A DNA stretch of 64,000 nt from Pedobacter jeongneungensis (GCF_000633455.1 NZ_AYMG01000001.1:434001-498000); one strand, 5' to 3'; numbered from the stretch's first letter, positions 44,767 through 53,628 are shown. The notes: generated by a model not told the origin, from the letters alone. Program-made: numbers and translations.

Positions 44767-46023
44767 TTAAAACAAAATCATTTGATTACTATCTGTTTTA
44801 AGATACTTACTCTGACTTTCAGCCAAAATAAAAGCCTTAATCTGCGTTCCCTGATAATCTTTTAACTGATAAGGACTATCCAAACAGGTTATAAAATGTT
44901 TAGCACGATTATAAGCCACGCCAATTTTTTTTAGCTGATCAATCCTCAATTTGCCAAACTTCCGGGCCTGCACAATTTTTTGAGCAGACATTACGCCAAT
45001 ACCTGGTATGCGGAGAATCATTTTATAATCGGCAGTGTTAATATCAACCGGAAAATGCTGCATGTTGCGGATGGCCCAGCTTAATTTAGGGTCAATATCT
45101 ACATCAAGGTTTGGGTTGGCATCGTTTAAAATTTCCTGCACCTTAAAACCGTAAAAGCGCATCAGCCAATCGGTTTGGTACAGGCGGTTTTCTCTTAATA
45201 AAGGCGGCTGTGTGCCCAAAATAGGCATCCTGGTGTCGTTACTAATGGGTACATAACCCGAGTAATAAACTCTTTTTAAAGCGAAATTTTTGTAAAAAGC
45301 ATTGGCCGTGTACATAATGTCTTTATCGCTTTCTGGTGTAGCGCCGATTACCATTTGGGTACTTTGGCCTGCCGGCACAAACTTCGGCACATGTTTAATC
45401 AGTTTTTTATCTGCGGTAAATTGGGTAATCTGTTGCTGTACAAACTCAAGCGGCTTAATTACATCTTTGTGGCTTTTTTCTGGCGCTAAAAGTTTTAAGC
45501 CTGCTTCGGTAGGCATTTCTAAATTAATACTCATCCGGTCGGCGTAAAGGCCTGCTTCTTTAATCAGTTCATCGCTGGCACCAGGAATGGTTTTAAGGTG
45601 AATATAACCATTGTAATTTTGCTCCAGCCGTAGTTTTTTAACCACCAGCAGCAAGCGTTCCATGGTAAAATCGGCATTTTTGAAAATCCCCGAACTTAAA
45701 AACAAACCTTCAATATAATTACGGCGATAAAAATTCATGGTTAATTCTACCACTTCATCTACCGTAAAGGCTGCACGTTTGATGTCGTTACTTTTCCGCG
45801 AAACGCAAAACAGGCAATCGTATATACAATGGTTGGTTAAGAGGATTTTTAAAAGCGAAACGCAACGTCCATCTTCAGTATAGGTATGGCAAATGCCGGA
45901 AGAGTGACTGTCACCCAACCCTTTATTGGTGTTTTTTCTTGTGCCGCCGCTTGATGAACAAGAAACATCGTATTTAGCGGCGTCAGCAAGAATATTTAGT
46001 TTTTCACGAATTCGATCAGACAT
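44767..46023 (-). CDS. Radical-SAM putative DNA modification/repair protein
   Basis: About 418 residues from the ATG at 46023 (MSDRIREKL). Radical-SAM cysteines CIYDCLFC (Cys 66, 70, 73), an SPASM-less core with INLEMPTEAGLKLLAPEK, and a C-terminal helix-hairpin-helix (ILRIPGIGVMSAQKIVQARKFGKL) of the kind that binds DNA. Matches the family known as putative DNA modification/repair radical SAM protein, the partner of TIGR03915. It precedes its partner on the minus strand. A -7 box with flanking inverted repeats lies upstream. Confidence 0.9.
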   Translation of the reverse strand: MSDRIREKLNILADAAKYDVSCSSSGGTRKNTNKGLGDSHSSGICHTYTEDGRCVSLLKILLTNHCIYDCLFCVSRKSNDIKRAAFTVDEVVELTMNFYRRNYIEGLFLSSGIFKNADFTMERLLLVVKKLRLEQNYNGYIHLKTIPGASDELIKEAGLYADRMSINLEMPTEAGLKLLAPEKSHKDVIKPLEFVQQQITQFTADKKLIKHVPKFVPAGQSTQMVIGATPESDKDIMYTANAFYKNFALKRVYYSGYVPISNDTRMPILGTQPPLLRENRLYQTDWLMRFYGFKVQEILNDANPNLDVDIDPKLSWAIRNMQHFPVDINTADYKMILRIPGIGVMSAQKIVQARKFGKLRIDQLKKIGVAYNRAKHFITCLDSPYQLKDYQGTQIKAFILAESQSKYLKTDSNQMILF

Positions 46024-46031
46024 AGGGAAAT

Positions 46032-46077
46032 TATTTACTAACAAATATAGCTTAATAACTAAAAATATTAGTAAATA
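46032..46077 (-). promoter_or_regulatory. Putative operator around the promoter of the DNA repair pair
   Basis: TATTTACTAA (46032-46041) and its exact inverse TTAGTAAATA (46068-46077) flank TATATTTG (minus strand 46042-46049), a -7 box. The 10-bp inverted repeat around the promoter looks like an operator for a dimeric repressor. Confidence 0.5.
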
Positions 46078-46191
46078 GATTTATTTAATCTATTCTTTTT
46101 TGGAATAATCGTTTATCCGATAAAGGTAAGTGCTGAAAAAATGCGCCGGAATACTTGGTTGTGGGTAATTTTTAATAGACCCTGCGTAGCT

Positions 46192-46836
46192 TTATTTACC
46201 TTCCCATTCTTTATAGAACTGCTCCAGGTATAATAGCATAAAGTTATGACGCTCTGTTGCGATCACCTTACCTGCTTCGGTATTCATCATATCTTTTAGC
46301 AGCAGTAATTTTTCGTAAAAGTGGTTAATGGTTGGCGCCGTGGTGTTTTTATAACTTTCTTTGTTTAGATGCTCTTCTGGCAGGATGGATGGATCATAAA
46401 GCACCCTGTTTTTAAAGCCACCGTATGTAAAAGCCCTCGCAATACCAATTGCTCCAATCGCATCTAAGCGGTCGGCATCCTGAACAATCTGCATTTCTTT
46501 TGAAGTAAAACCTGCGCCATCAAAACTATTTTTGAAAGACATGTGCTGAATAATCAATTTAACATGCTCAATAGTATCTGCATCTATTGAAATGGATGTT
46601 AAGAATGCCGCCGCCATATTCGGGCCTAATTCTTCATCGCCATTGTTAAATTTAGGATCAGCAATATCGTGCAGTAACGCCGCAAAGGCAACCACAAGTT
46701 CGTCGCCATTTTCTTGCTGATTAATGGTTTGAGCAATTTTAAAAACGCGCTCAATATGGAACCAATCATGTCCGGCCTCCGCATGCGCTAAGGTTTTTTT
46801 TACAAAATCAATGGTTTTCTGAATGGTGGGCTGCAT
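46192..46836 (-). CDS. HD-domain phosphohydrolase
   Basis: 214 residues. Metal-binding HD residues are visible: HAEAGHDWFHIERVFKIA (His), ALLHDIADPKF (HD) and QDADRLDAIGAIGIAR (D) form the HD superfamily pattern. It likely hydrolyses a phosphomonoester or nucleotide; the substrate is unknown. A TACCTTTG -7 box lies on the minus strand at 46853-46860. Confidence 0.9.
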   Translation of the reverse strand: MQPTIQKTIDFVKKTLAHAEAGHDWFHIERVFKIAQTINQQENGDELVVAFAALLHDIADPKFNNGDEELGPNMAAAFLTSISIDADTIEHVKLIIQHMSFKNSFDGAGFTSKEMQIVQDADRLDAIGAIGIARAFTYGGFKNRVLYDPSILPEEHLNKESYKNTTAPTINHFYEKLLLLKDMMNTEAGKVIATERHNFMLLYLEQFYKEWEGK

Positions 46837-46852
46837 AACTCTGAATTTTTTT

Positions 46853-46860
46853 CAAAGGTA
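46853..46860 (-). promoter_or_regulatory. -7 box of the HD-domain gene
   Basis: TACCTTTG, matching TAnnTTTG, 16 bp before the ATG; no good -33 element seen. Confidence 0.4.
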
Positions 46861-46905
46861 TCGGAATTATCTGCAGGTATAAAAAAATGATATCAACAGC
46901 GCCGG

Positions 46906-47187
46906 CTAGATGGCCGCCGCTGCCCTGTTCTCGTCATCAGCAATGATTTTAATTAAATCGCTGTGATTAAGGGTTAATAAATGTGATACCTCAACCTCTA
47001 AAATTGCTGCAATCTGAAATAATCGGTCGATAGTTAATTTACTATAGCCGAGCTCAATTTTGCTGTAAGCATTTTGGGATATTTTTAACTTTGCTGCCAG
47101 ATAATCTTGAGTATAATCTCTGTATTCTCTAATTTTTCTAATATTCCCGGCAACATTCTTCGTCTTTAACGCCAATACATCTTCCAT
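46906..47187 (-). CDS. XRE-family helix-turn-helix regulator
   Basis: 93 residues with one Cro/CI-type HTH: NIRKIREYRDYTQDYLAAKLKISQNAYSKIELGYSKLTIDRLFQIAAILEVEVSHLL (about 14-70). It is a small DNA-binding protein without another domain. No toxin-like partner is next to it. The targets are unknown; it could be autoregulatory. The 330-bp gap upstream (47188-47517) shows no gene and no repeat that I can name. Confidence 0.9.
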   Translation of the reverse strand: MEDVLALKTKNVAGNIRKIREYRDYTQDYLAAKLKISQNAYSKIELGYSKLTIDRLFQIAAILEVEVSHLLTLNHSDLIKIIADDENRAAAAI

Positions 47188-47517
47188 AAAAAAGGGATAA
47201 ATTTTTAAATGTTCTTTCGCTATGTACGAAACTTTCAGTCGGGCAGATTTCCAAAATGCAAATTTTTAGCACTATTAGGAATTAAGCAGGTGTTACACAG
47301 AACTAATGATGTAACAAAAAAACAGGCCAAATGTTTAATTATCAGTCTTTGGTGGTGTACTTACGGGTTCTGACTTGTTAAACCAGCGGGATCTCGGATA
47401 GAGGATTGATTTGAGCTGTGTGAAAGGTGTTGGGAAATTATTTCTTAAGGCAAAAGTAATGCTTATAAATTCTGGTAAATGTTAAGCGAAAAACTATAGA
47501 AAATCAGATGCTAAGGA

Positions 47518-48012
47518 TTAATATAATCCCCAGTCATCTTCAAATTCGTCTTTTTCGAAATATTTAACCCATTCGATAAACAGTAAACGGAATTTTTCCA
47601 TTTCGTCTAAAACGATGTCCTTATATTCTGGTGTACAGATTTCGAACATATCTGCAGCCCTTACCTGGGTTTCGAGTTCGCGGCAATTGGTTCGGATAAT
47701 GGAAGCGTTTTCCATCCTTAAAATATACATGTCGGCACCTTCTGCCCCAACAATTTTAGGGCAGAGCATTAGTGCATTCTGCATAATTAGGTTAGCAGTC
47801 ATTTCGGCCATTTCTCCTTCAAGCGTTTCGCAGAACAGGGCAGCATATTTATACACAGCCCTTGCCTGGTTATAAAGGCTTTTTGCCCTGGTTGCCTTTA
47901 GCCTAACCTTTTCCGCGTCATCACTCGATAGGTTTTCTTCATCCTCATCATCGCGGCCAAAACGGCTAAAATGCTCCCATTCGGGCATATGATCCATGTC
48001 ATCAAATTCCAT
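47518..48012 (-). CDS. Conserved protein of unknown function, acidic
   Basis: 164 residues from the ATG at 48012; the upstream in-frame codon at 48021 is a TTG. Acidic N-terminus (EFDDMDHMPEWEHFSRFGRDDEDEENLSSDDAE), then a helical core: ATRAKSLYNQARAVYKYAALFCETLEGEMAEMTANLIMQNALMLCPKIVGAEGADMYILRMENASIIRTNCRELETQV. I do not recognise a family with known function. It reads like a conserved Bacteroidota cytoplasmic protein. It lies 67 bp downstream of the RNA methyltransferase start region's operon neighbour and may be co-transcribed with it. Confidence 0.8.
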   Translation of the reverse strand: MEFDDMDHMPEWEHFSRFGRDDEDEENLSSDDAEKVRLKATRAKSLYNQARAVYKYAALFCETLEGEMAEMTANLIMQNALMLCPKIVGAEGADMYILRMENASIIRTNCRELETQVRAADMFEICTPEYKDIVLDEMEKFRLLFIEWVKYFEKDEFEDDWGLY

Positions 48013-48079
48013 ATTCTTCAAAATTTTCTACGTTATGGTACGTAAGAGAGCGTAATATATTAATTTTCAATCAAAAAGA

Positions 48080-49261
48080 CTATGCCTCAATTAATGGTGC
48101 CCTGCGCGAGCCATCATATAATTCGTATTCCAATAAACGACAATCTAATTTACCATTATAAAATTCAATTTTTTTAGATGCTTTTAAACCTATTTTCTTT
48201 GCAAGATCAGGATTTCCGGTGAAAATATAACCAGAATAACCTTTGCATTTGGTTTTCATAAAATCGCCCATGCGCTTATAAGTTAACTCTAACTTACTAT
48301 GTACACCTAAACGCTCACCATATTCTGGATTAAAAACCACAACGCCTTTACCATCTTCCGGAACAGGTGTTAATTCAAAATCGCAAACTTCAAATTCAAT
48401 CAGTGTATCTACACCTGCTGTTTTGGCATTTCTACGGGTTACTTCCACTGCATCTTCAGAAAGATCGGAAGCTATAATTTTAAGATCTACATTTTTAATC
48501 ACCTGATCTTTTAAAATTCTGCGCTCTGTAAAAAAATCTTCTTCATTATAGCCCAAAATGTGCATAAAACCATAATTCATGCGGTACAAGCCGGGTGCGC
48601 GGTTGGTGGCGATAAGGGCCGCTTCGATAGCCAATGTTCCTGAACCGCACATAGGGTTAATAAATGGCGATTTTCTGTCCCAGTTAGAAGCAAGGATAAC
48701 ACTAGAAGCTAAAGCCTCTAACATTGGTGCTTTTCCGGGTATTTTACGGTAACCGTGTTTGGCAAGGGTTTCGCCGGAGGTATCCATAAAAACATCGGCA
48801 TCGGCATCTTTCCAGTATAAATGTACCACCGCTTTGTTGGCATCTGATCCTGAATTGGGGCGGATGCCTTTTTTCTCTTTCATGCGGTCAACAATGGCAT
48901 CTTTAACTTTTAAATTTGCAAAAAGCGGGGTGGTAATATTTGGGTTATCCACATTTGAGGTAACCGAGAAATAGCCCGAAAAATCGATCAGTTCTTCCCA
49001 CTCAATGGCCGAAATTTCTTTATATAGATCATCAGGTGTAATGGCCTTAAAACTTTTGATTGAATAGAGGATCTGACTGGCGCAACGCAGGTTTAAATTC
49101 AGCTTAATACACTCTGTAAGGGTAATATTGAGCTCAACACCCGTGGTGAAAGCCCGTACTATTGTATAGCCTAAAGCCGTAACTTCATCTTGAAGATATG
49201 GAGAAAGGCGCTTGTTGCAGGTAATAATTACCTTGCTTTTATTGTGGAAAACTTGCATCAT
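48080..49261 (-). CDS. THUMP-domain class I rRNA methyltransferase (RlmL/RlmK-like N2-guanine type)
   Basis: 393 residues. An N-terminal ferredoxin-like/THUMP part (about 1-160, CASQILYSIKSFKAITPDDLY), then a Rossmann methyltransferase domain: motif I INPMCGSGTLAIEAALIA (about 193-210), GLYRMNYGFM, DLSEDAVEVTRRNAKTAGV and motif IV NPEYGERLG. The usual catalytic NPPY is NPEY here. It fits the family that methylates guanine N2 in 23S rRNA (the RlmL N-half). It reads from ATG 49261 or 49258. Cytoplasmic; stand-alone. Confidence 0.9.
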   Translation of the reverse strand: MMQVFHNKSKVIITCNKRLSPYLQDEVTALGYTIVRAFTTGVELNITLTECIKLNLNLRCASQILYSIKSFKAITPDDLYKEISAIEWEELIDFSGYFSVTSNVDNPNITTPLFANLKVKDAIVDRMKEKKGIRPNSGSDANKAVVHLYWKDADADVFMDTSGETLAKHGYRKIPGKAPMLEALASSVILASNWDRKSPFINPMCGSGTLAIEAALIATNRAPGLYRMNYGFMHILGYNEEDFFTERRILKDQVIKNVDLKIIASDLSEDAVEVTRRNAKTAGVDTLIEFEVCDFELTPVPEDGKGVVVFNPEYGERLGVHSKLELTYKRMGDFMKTKCKGYSGYIFTGNPDLAKKIGLKASKKIEFYNGKLDCRLLEYELYDGSRRAPLIEA

Positions 49262-49329
49262 AATATATGCGAAGTTATCAATAAAATTATAGAGATTTGA
49301 TGTTTATAGTACATTAAGTAGTATTAGAT

Positions 49330-49695
49330 ATGGAAATTAAAGGAAAGGTGCACGAAGTAGGTGCCACACAACAAGTAAGTGAGACGTTTAAAAAGCGTGA
49401 TTTAATAATAGAATACGCAGAAAATCCAACATACCCAGAATATATCCGTTTTGAGGCTTTACAAGATAAAACTGCATTATTAGATACTTTTAAAGCAGGT
49501 GATGAAGTTGAGGTGTTCTTTAATTTACGTGGTCGCCCTTGGACAGATAAACAAGGTAAAACATCATATTTTAACAGTTTGGTAATCTGGCGTATTAATG
49601 CCGTTGCAGCAGGCGCTCCGGCAGCAGCCCCAGCTTATGCAGCTCCGGTTGATGTAAGCAATGCACCAGGCGAAGACGATGATTTGCCTTTTTAA
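49330..49695 (+). CDS. DUF3127 protein with SSB-like acidic tail
   Basis: 121 residues. An OB-like DUF3127 domain (about 1-90: MEIKGKVHEVGATQQVSETFKKRDLIIEY, FKAGDEVEVFFNLRGRPW, YFNSLVIWRIN), an Ala/Pro-rich linker, and a C-terminus EDDDLPF, close to the DDDIPF tip of single-stranded DNA-binding protein. The tip is what SSB uses to recruit repair and replication enzymes. The family may bind nucleic acid; function unproven. A strong terminator follows. Confidence 0.85.
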   Translation: MEIKGKVHEVGATQQVSETFKKRDLIIEYAENPTYPEYIRFEALQDKTALLDTFKAGDEVEVFFNLRGRPWTDKQGKTSYFNSLVIWRINAVAAGAPAAAPAYAAPVDVSNAPGEDDDLPF

Positions 49696-49730
49696 ATAAA
49701 GAATCTTTTTTAAGCAAACAATTTTGAACC

Positions 49731-49760
49731 ATGCCGGGGCTTTTGCCCCGGCATTTTTTT
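49731..49760 (+). terminator. Rho-independent terminator after the DUF3127 gene
   Basis: ATGCCGGGGC, TTTT loop, GCCCCGGCAT then T-run: perfect 10-bp GC-rich stem. Confidence 0.9.
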
Positions 49761-49944
49761 TGCCTGCCCGCCAAACTTCCGGAGTTTACCAGGCCCGGGC
49801 CCCAGCAAAACGCGGAAGCCTTCTGAGCGCTGTTAAAATATGTTAAAAACAAACAGTTAGCTTTGCTATTCAGTATTTTTGATATCTGGTTAGATTTAAA
49901 AAGATGGTGTTCCGGTTTTTTTAATCTTAAAACCTTTCTGGTTC

Positions 49945-51774
49945 ATGAAGAAAAAGAGTTTTTGGTTAATTACTGTTTTGATGACGGTAGCTTTGCTGGG
50001 TGTTTTTGTAATGCAGTTGTATTACATCAGGGAATCCTATAAGCTAAAATCTCAGCTTTTTGATGAACAGGTAAACCAAACCTTAACTACCGTTGTAAAT
50101 AAAATCCAACGCAGAAATGTTGCGGATCACCTCAACCGGAAAGACGCTGAAAATAAGTTAAAACAGCTTCAGGATTCCAGACAGCGGACACTGGATATTA
50201 AGGATTTAAGACAGCAATATGTACAGGAAGCTGAACTTCGCCAGGTTGAACGCGAAAATCAGATCGAAAATTACCTGAACCAGCAAGACAGTATTATACG
50301 TAACGCTTACCGTGCACCTGATGTAATTTCGGAAAAGGAATACAGTTCTTTAACCTCTAAAAACGGCGATAAGCTTGATCTGCAGATGGATGCTTTCGTG
50401 GATATGAAAAGCCTGATTATTAAAGGTTACAGTATGCGTACCAAGCCTTTTTCTACACCACCAAAAGCATTCGAATTTAAAAGTTTGCAAAGTTTGCCCG
50501 ATACTTTAAGGTATCTGGTTTTCGACCCTAGGGATGGCAGCCCAGGTTTTGCCAATGTTCCGAAAATACCAAGCGACTTACAGAAAAAGTTTAAACGGGA
50601 AGATGAAATTGCTAAAAAGCAGCTAGAATTAAAAATTGCAGCGCTGGGCAAAGATACTTTTTCATATACAAGATTGAGTGTGGTTGAAGACGTGTCAAAA
50701 GAGCTGCAGGAAACTAAAATACCGATATATAAACGCATCAATTTTGATGCCCTTGGCCATTTATTAAAGGATGAGCTTTTGGCGCATAATATTACCTTAG
50801 AGCCCGCTTACCGCATCTCTTTAGCCCAAAAAGATTCGACTATTTTTATGATGGCTTCCAATGTAAAGGGCGAATTTTTACCAGAGAATACCTATAAAAC
50901 ACCCCTTTTTGGCAATGACCTGTTCCGCGATCCGGGGATGCTTTTTGTGAGTTTCCCGAATAAAAATTCGGCCATTGTTGCCAACCTGAGTGTTACGCTG
51001 GCTTCATCTATCGGTTTATTGCTGGTACTTGTTTTCATTTTTTCTTACACCCTTTATGCCATTTTAAAGCAGAAGAAATTAACAGAAATGAAGACGGATT
51101 TTATCAATAACATGACGCATGAGTTTAAAACTCCTGTAGCTACGATTATGATTGCCAGCGAAGCCTTAAGGGATCCTGAGGTTACAGAAGATAAAGCACG
51201 TTTGAAACGTTTGGCCGGAATCATTTATGATGAAAACGTGCGTTTGGGCAGTCATATTGAACGCGTTTTAAGTATTGCCCGTTTAGAAAAAGGTGAGCTT
51301 AAGCTAGAGAATACCGAGGTAGATATGAACGATTTGATCGTAATTGTACTGGATAGTATGGATTTACAGTTACAAAAAAGAAATGCAGTTATTCATGTAA
51401 ATACCGATGCCGAAAATGCAGTGGTTTTTGGCGATGAACTGCATTTATCAAACGTAATATATAACCTCATCGATAATGCTAATAAATACAGTGCCGATAC
51501 GCCTGAGATTACCATTACTACGCGTAATACACATAAAAATATAATTATCGAGATTGAGGATAAAGGCATCGGAATGACCAGGGAGCAATCTAAACGAATT
51601 TTCGATCAGTTTTACAGGGTGCCTACAGGTAATTTGCATGATGTTAAAGGTTTTGGCCTGGGCTTAAACTACGTTCAGGATATTATTAAAAAACTGAAGG
51701 GGACGGTTAGGGTAAGTAGCGAAAAAGATAGGGGAACCACGTTCGAAATATCTTTACCTTTATATACCGGATAA
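49945..51774 (+). CDS. Membrane sensor histidine kinase (RprX-like)
   Basis: 609 residues. N-terminal membrane segment (about 6-26), a long extracytoplasmic domain (about 27-350) rich in charged helices, a second membrane segment (about 353-375), HisKA (INNMTHEFKTPVATIM, His about 392) and HATPase (NLIDNANKYS; GIGMTREQSKRIFDQFYRVPTG; GFGLGLNYVQDII). It is paired with an OmpR-type regulator 174 bp downstream. The order and architecture resemble the RprXY system of Bacteroides. The signal is unknown. Confidence 0.88.
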   Translation: MKKKSFWLITVLMTVALLGVFVMQLYYIRESYKLKSQLFDEQVNQTLTTVVNKIQRRNVADHLNRKDAENKLKQLQDSRQRTLDIKDLRQQYVQEAELRQVERENQIENYLNQQDSIIRNAYRAPDVISEKEYSSLTSKNGDKLDLQMDAFVDMKSLIIKGYSMRTKPFSTPPKAFEFKSLQSLPDTLRYLVFDPRDGSPGFANVPKIPSDLQKKFKREDEIAKKQLELKIAALGKDTFSYTRLSVVEDVSKELQETKIPIYKRINFDALGHLLKDELLAHNITLEPAYRISLAQKDSTIFMMASNVKGEFLPENTYKTPLFGNDLFRDPGMLFVSFPNKNSAIVANLSVTLASSIGLLLVLVFIFSYTLYAILKQKKLTEMKTDFINNMTHEFKTPVATIMIASEALRDPEVTEDKARLKRLAGIIYDENVRLGSHIERVLSIARLEKGELKLENTEVDMNDLIVIVLDSMDLQLQKRNAVIHVNTDAENAVVFGDELHLSNVIYNLIDNANKYSADTPEITITTRNTHKNIIIEIEDKGIGMTREQSKRIFDQFYRVPTGNLHDVKGFGLGLNYVQDIIKKLKGTVRVSSEKDRGTTFEISLPLYTG

Positions 51775-51948
51775 CCGTCGGCACAAAAGCTTGCTTTGTC
51801 GATACATTTAAATATAACAGGTTTAATTTGCCTAATATAGTAGCGTATTAATTTAATCTACAATATAAATTAAACCGTTATGCATACTCAGAATCAAACT
51901 TTCACTGTAGGTAATGCTACATATACATACGTGAATAAAATTAATAAA

Positions 51949-52644
51949 ATGAAAAAAATACTTCTGGTAGAAGACGACCCAAATTTAGGTTTATTATTAC
52001 AAGACTATTTGCAGCTTAAAGGCAAGTTTGATGTGGTGTTATGTACTGATGGTGAAGACGGATTAAGGACCTTTAATAAGCAAAACTTCGATCTTTGTAT
52101 TTTGGACGTAATGATGCCCAAAAAAGATGGTTTTACCTTGGGTAAAGACATTAGAAAGGTAAATACACAGGTTCCGATCATTTTTGCAACGGCTAAAACC
52201 ATGCTGGAAGATAAATCTGCTGCTTACGATTTAGGCGGTGATGATTACATTACCAAACCTTTCCGTATAGAGGAACTTTTGTTGCGCATTAATGCGATGT
52301 TTAAGCGTGTTGCCAACAAAACTGATAACAATGATGAAGCCGCAGAAACGCAGTTCTCAATCGGTAAATATCATTTTGATTATACGACTCAGATTATTAC
52401 CAGCGACGAGCAGCAACAAAAACTTTCTACAAAAGAGGCTGAGTTATTGCGTCTGTTATGTTTAAAAAAGAATACTGTTTTAACCCGCGAAGAGGCATTG
52501 TTAAGCATCTGGCATGATGATAACTATTTTAACGGAAGAAGTATGGATGTATTTTTAAGTAAACTGCGTAAATATTTACGTGCTGATCCGGCAGTGGAGA
52601 TTATCAATGTACACGGGAAAGGTTATAAGTTGTTGGTGAGCTAA
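51949..52644 (+). CDS. OmpR-type response regulator (RprY-like)
   Basis: 231 residues from the ATG at 51949 (MKKILLVEDDPN); an earlier in-frame ATG at 51880 adds a 23-residue stretch unlike the family. Receiver domain with phospho-Asp in LCILDVMMPKKDG and Lys in YITKPF, then a winged-helix effector (about 135-230: LSTKEAELLRLLCLKKNTVLTREEALLSIWHDDNYFNGRSMDVFLSKLRKYL and INVHGKGYKL). It is the partner of the upstream kinase. Targets unknown. Confidence 0.92.
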   Translation: MKKILLVEDDPNLGLLLQDYLQLKGKFDVVLCTDGEDGLRTFNKQNFDLCILDVMMPKKDGFTLGKDIRKVNTQVPIIFATAKTMLEDKSAAYDLGGDDYITKPFRIEELLLRINAMFKRVANKTDNNDEAAETQFSIGKYHFDYTTQIITSDEQQQKLSTKEAELLRLLCLKKNTVLTREEALLSIWHDDNYFNGRSMDVFLSKLRKYLRADPAVEIINVHGKGYKLLVS

Positions 52645-52701
52645 CGTTTTAAGGTAGGAATATTCCGGAGTATCATTCTTAAACATATAATTTTCCCTAG
52701 C

Positions 52702-52780
52702 TGTTAAAGGTTGCATGTTATAATGTTGAAATGTTCTGGGCGTATTAAATCAACCTTCCAACCTTTAACTTTTCAACATT
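52702..52780. repeat. Crossed inverted filler repeats
   Basis: GTTAAAGGTTG (52702-52712) is inverted as CAACCTTTAAC (52759-52769), and AATGTTGAAA (52721-52730) as TTTCAACATT (52771-52780). The pairs are crossed, not nested, so this is an inverted duplication of filler sequence rather than a hairpin terminator. It lies between convergent genes. Confidence 0.6.
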
Positions 52781-52788
52781 ACAACTAT

Positions 52789-53628
52789 CTATATATACAG
52801 GTTCTCTTTAATAGCAGGAATAATATTCCTTTCCTGTGCAAGTTTGAATAAAGTATCAACCGCTTTGCGGCCTTCTTCGCCAAGGTTAATACTATATTTA
52901 TTTACGTAAAGCTCAATGTGTTTATACATTACGCTTTCTTCCATGGCTTGTGCGTGCTGACGGATAAAATCGATACCCGATTTTGGATGCGCGAAAGCAA
53001 ACTCAACCGACTGGCGGATCAAACGATTTACTTTTAACTGCACTTCACGGTCTAAATTTCGGTTAATTACAATGCCTCCTAATGGAATGGCACAGCCGGT
53101 TAGTTTCTCCCAGTAATCGCCCAGATCAACAATTTTATTTAACCCTTTATCCTGATAAGTAAATCTGTTCTCGTGGATAATCAAACCCAAATCAATCTGA
53201 TCGTTTAATAAGGCAGATTCAATTTCAGAGAAAACCAGTTCCTGTTTGTTTAGTAAATGCGGGTAGGCAATGCCCAGCAAGAAATTTGCAGTCGTGTATT
53301 TTCCAGGGATACCAACCTTAAGCTCGGAGTTCGGAGTTTGGAGTTCGGATTCGTCGAAATGATTTTTACTAATCAATAACGGACCAACACCAAAGCCAAG
53401 CGCGCTTCCGGCATCCAATAATGCATATTGGTTGGCTACATAAGCAAAAGCATGAAAACTTAATTTGGTAATATCCAGCTCGCCCTTCATCGCTTTTTGA
53501 TTCAAGGTTTCTACATCATCATAAAAAACCTCAAATTCTAATCCTTCGGTATCAATTTTATGATGAATTAGCGCGTCAAAAATAAAAGTATCGTTAGGGC
53601 AGGGTGAAAATCCAAGTGTAAGTTTCAT
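52789..53628 (-). CDS. mqnD: 1,4-dihydroxy-6-naphthoate synthase MqnD (futalosine pathway)
   Basis: 279 residues. Family sequence: MKLTLGFSPCPNDTFIFDALIHHKI, KLSFHAFAYVANQYALLDAGSALGFGVGPLLISK, DLGLIIHENRFTYQDKGL and LGGIVINR. MqnD converts cyclic dehypoxanthinylfutalosine to 1,4-dihydroxy-6-naphthoate in menaquinone biosynthesis; the fold is that of a periplasmic binding protein used as an enzyme. An oddity is a 7-bp tandem repeat inserted in frame (53325-53352), giving ESELQTPNSEL. mqnB lies 117 bp upstream. Confidence 0.94.
   Translation of the reverse strand: MKLTLGFSPCPNDTFIFDALIHHKIDTEGLEFEVFYDDVETLNQKAMKGELDITKLSFHAFAYVANQYALLDAGSALGFGVGPLLISKNHFDESELQTPNSELKVGIPGKYTTANFLLGIAYPHLLNKQELVFSEIESALLNDQIDLGLIIHENRFTYQDKGLNKIVDLGDYWEKLTGCAIPLGGIVINRNLDREVQLKVNRLIRQSVEFAFAHPKSGIDFIRQHAQAMEESVMYKHIELYVNKYSINLGEEGRKAVDTLFKLAQERNIIPAIKENLYI
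53325..53352 (-). repeat. In-frame 7-bp tandem repeat inside mqnD
   Basis: On the plus strand: CGGAGTT, CGGAGTT, TGGAGTT, CGGATTC. It encodes an ESELQTPNSEL-type loop between conserved blocks and is not expected in the family; likely a filler repeat that entered the gene while keeping the frame. Confidence 0.6.

Noticed and set aside
46906-47187. Toxin-antitoxin pair involving the XRE regulator
   Set aside because: No toxin-like gene is adjacent; the neighbours are an HD hydrolase and an acidic conserved protein more than 60 bp away.
47188-47517. Possible tRNA or small RNA in the gap before the XRE gene
   Set aside because: No cloverleaf, no paired acceptor ends and no terminator-like stem could be found.
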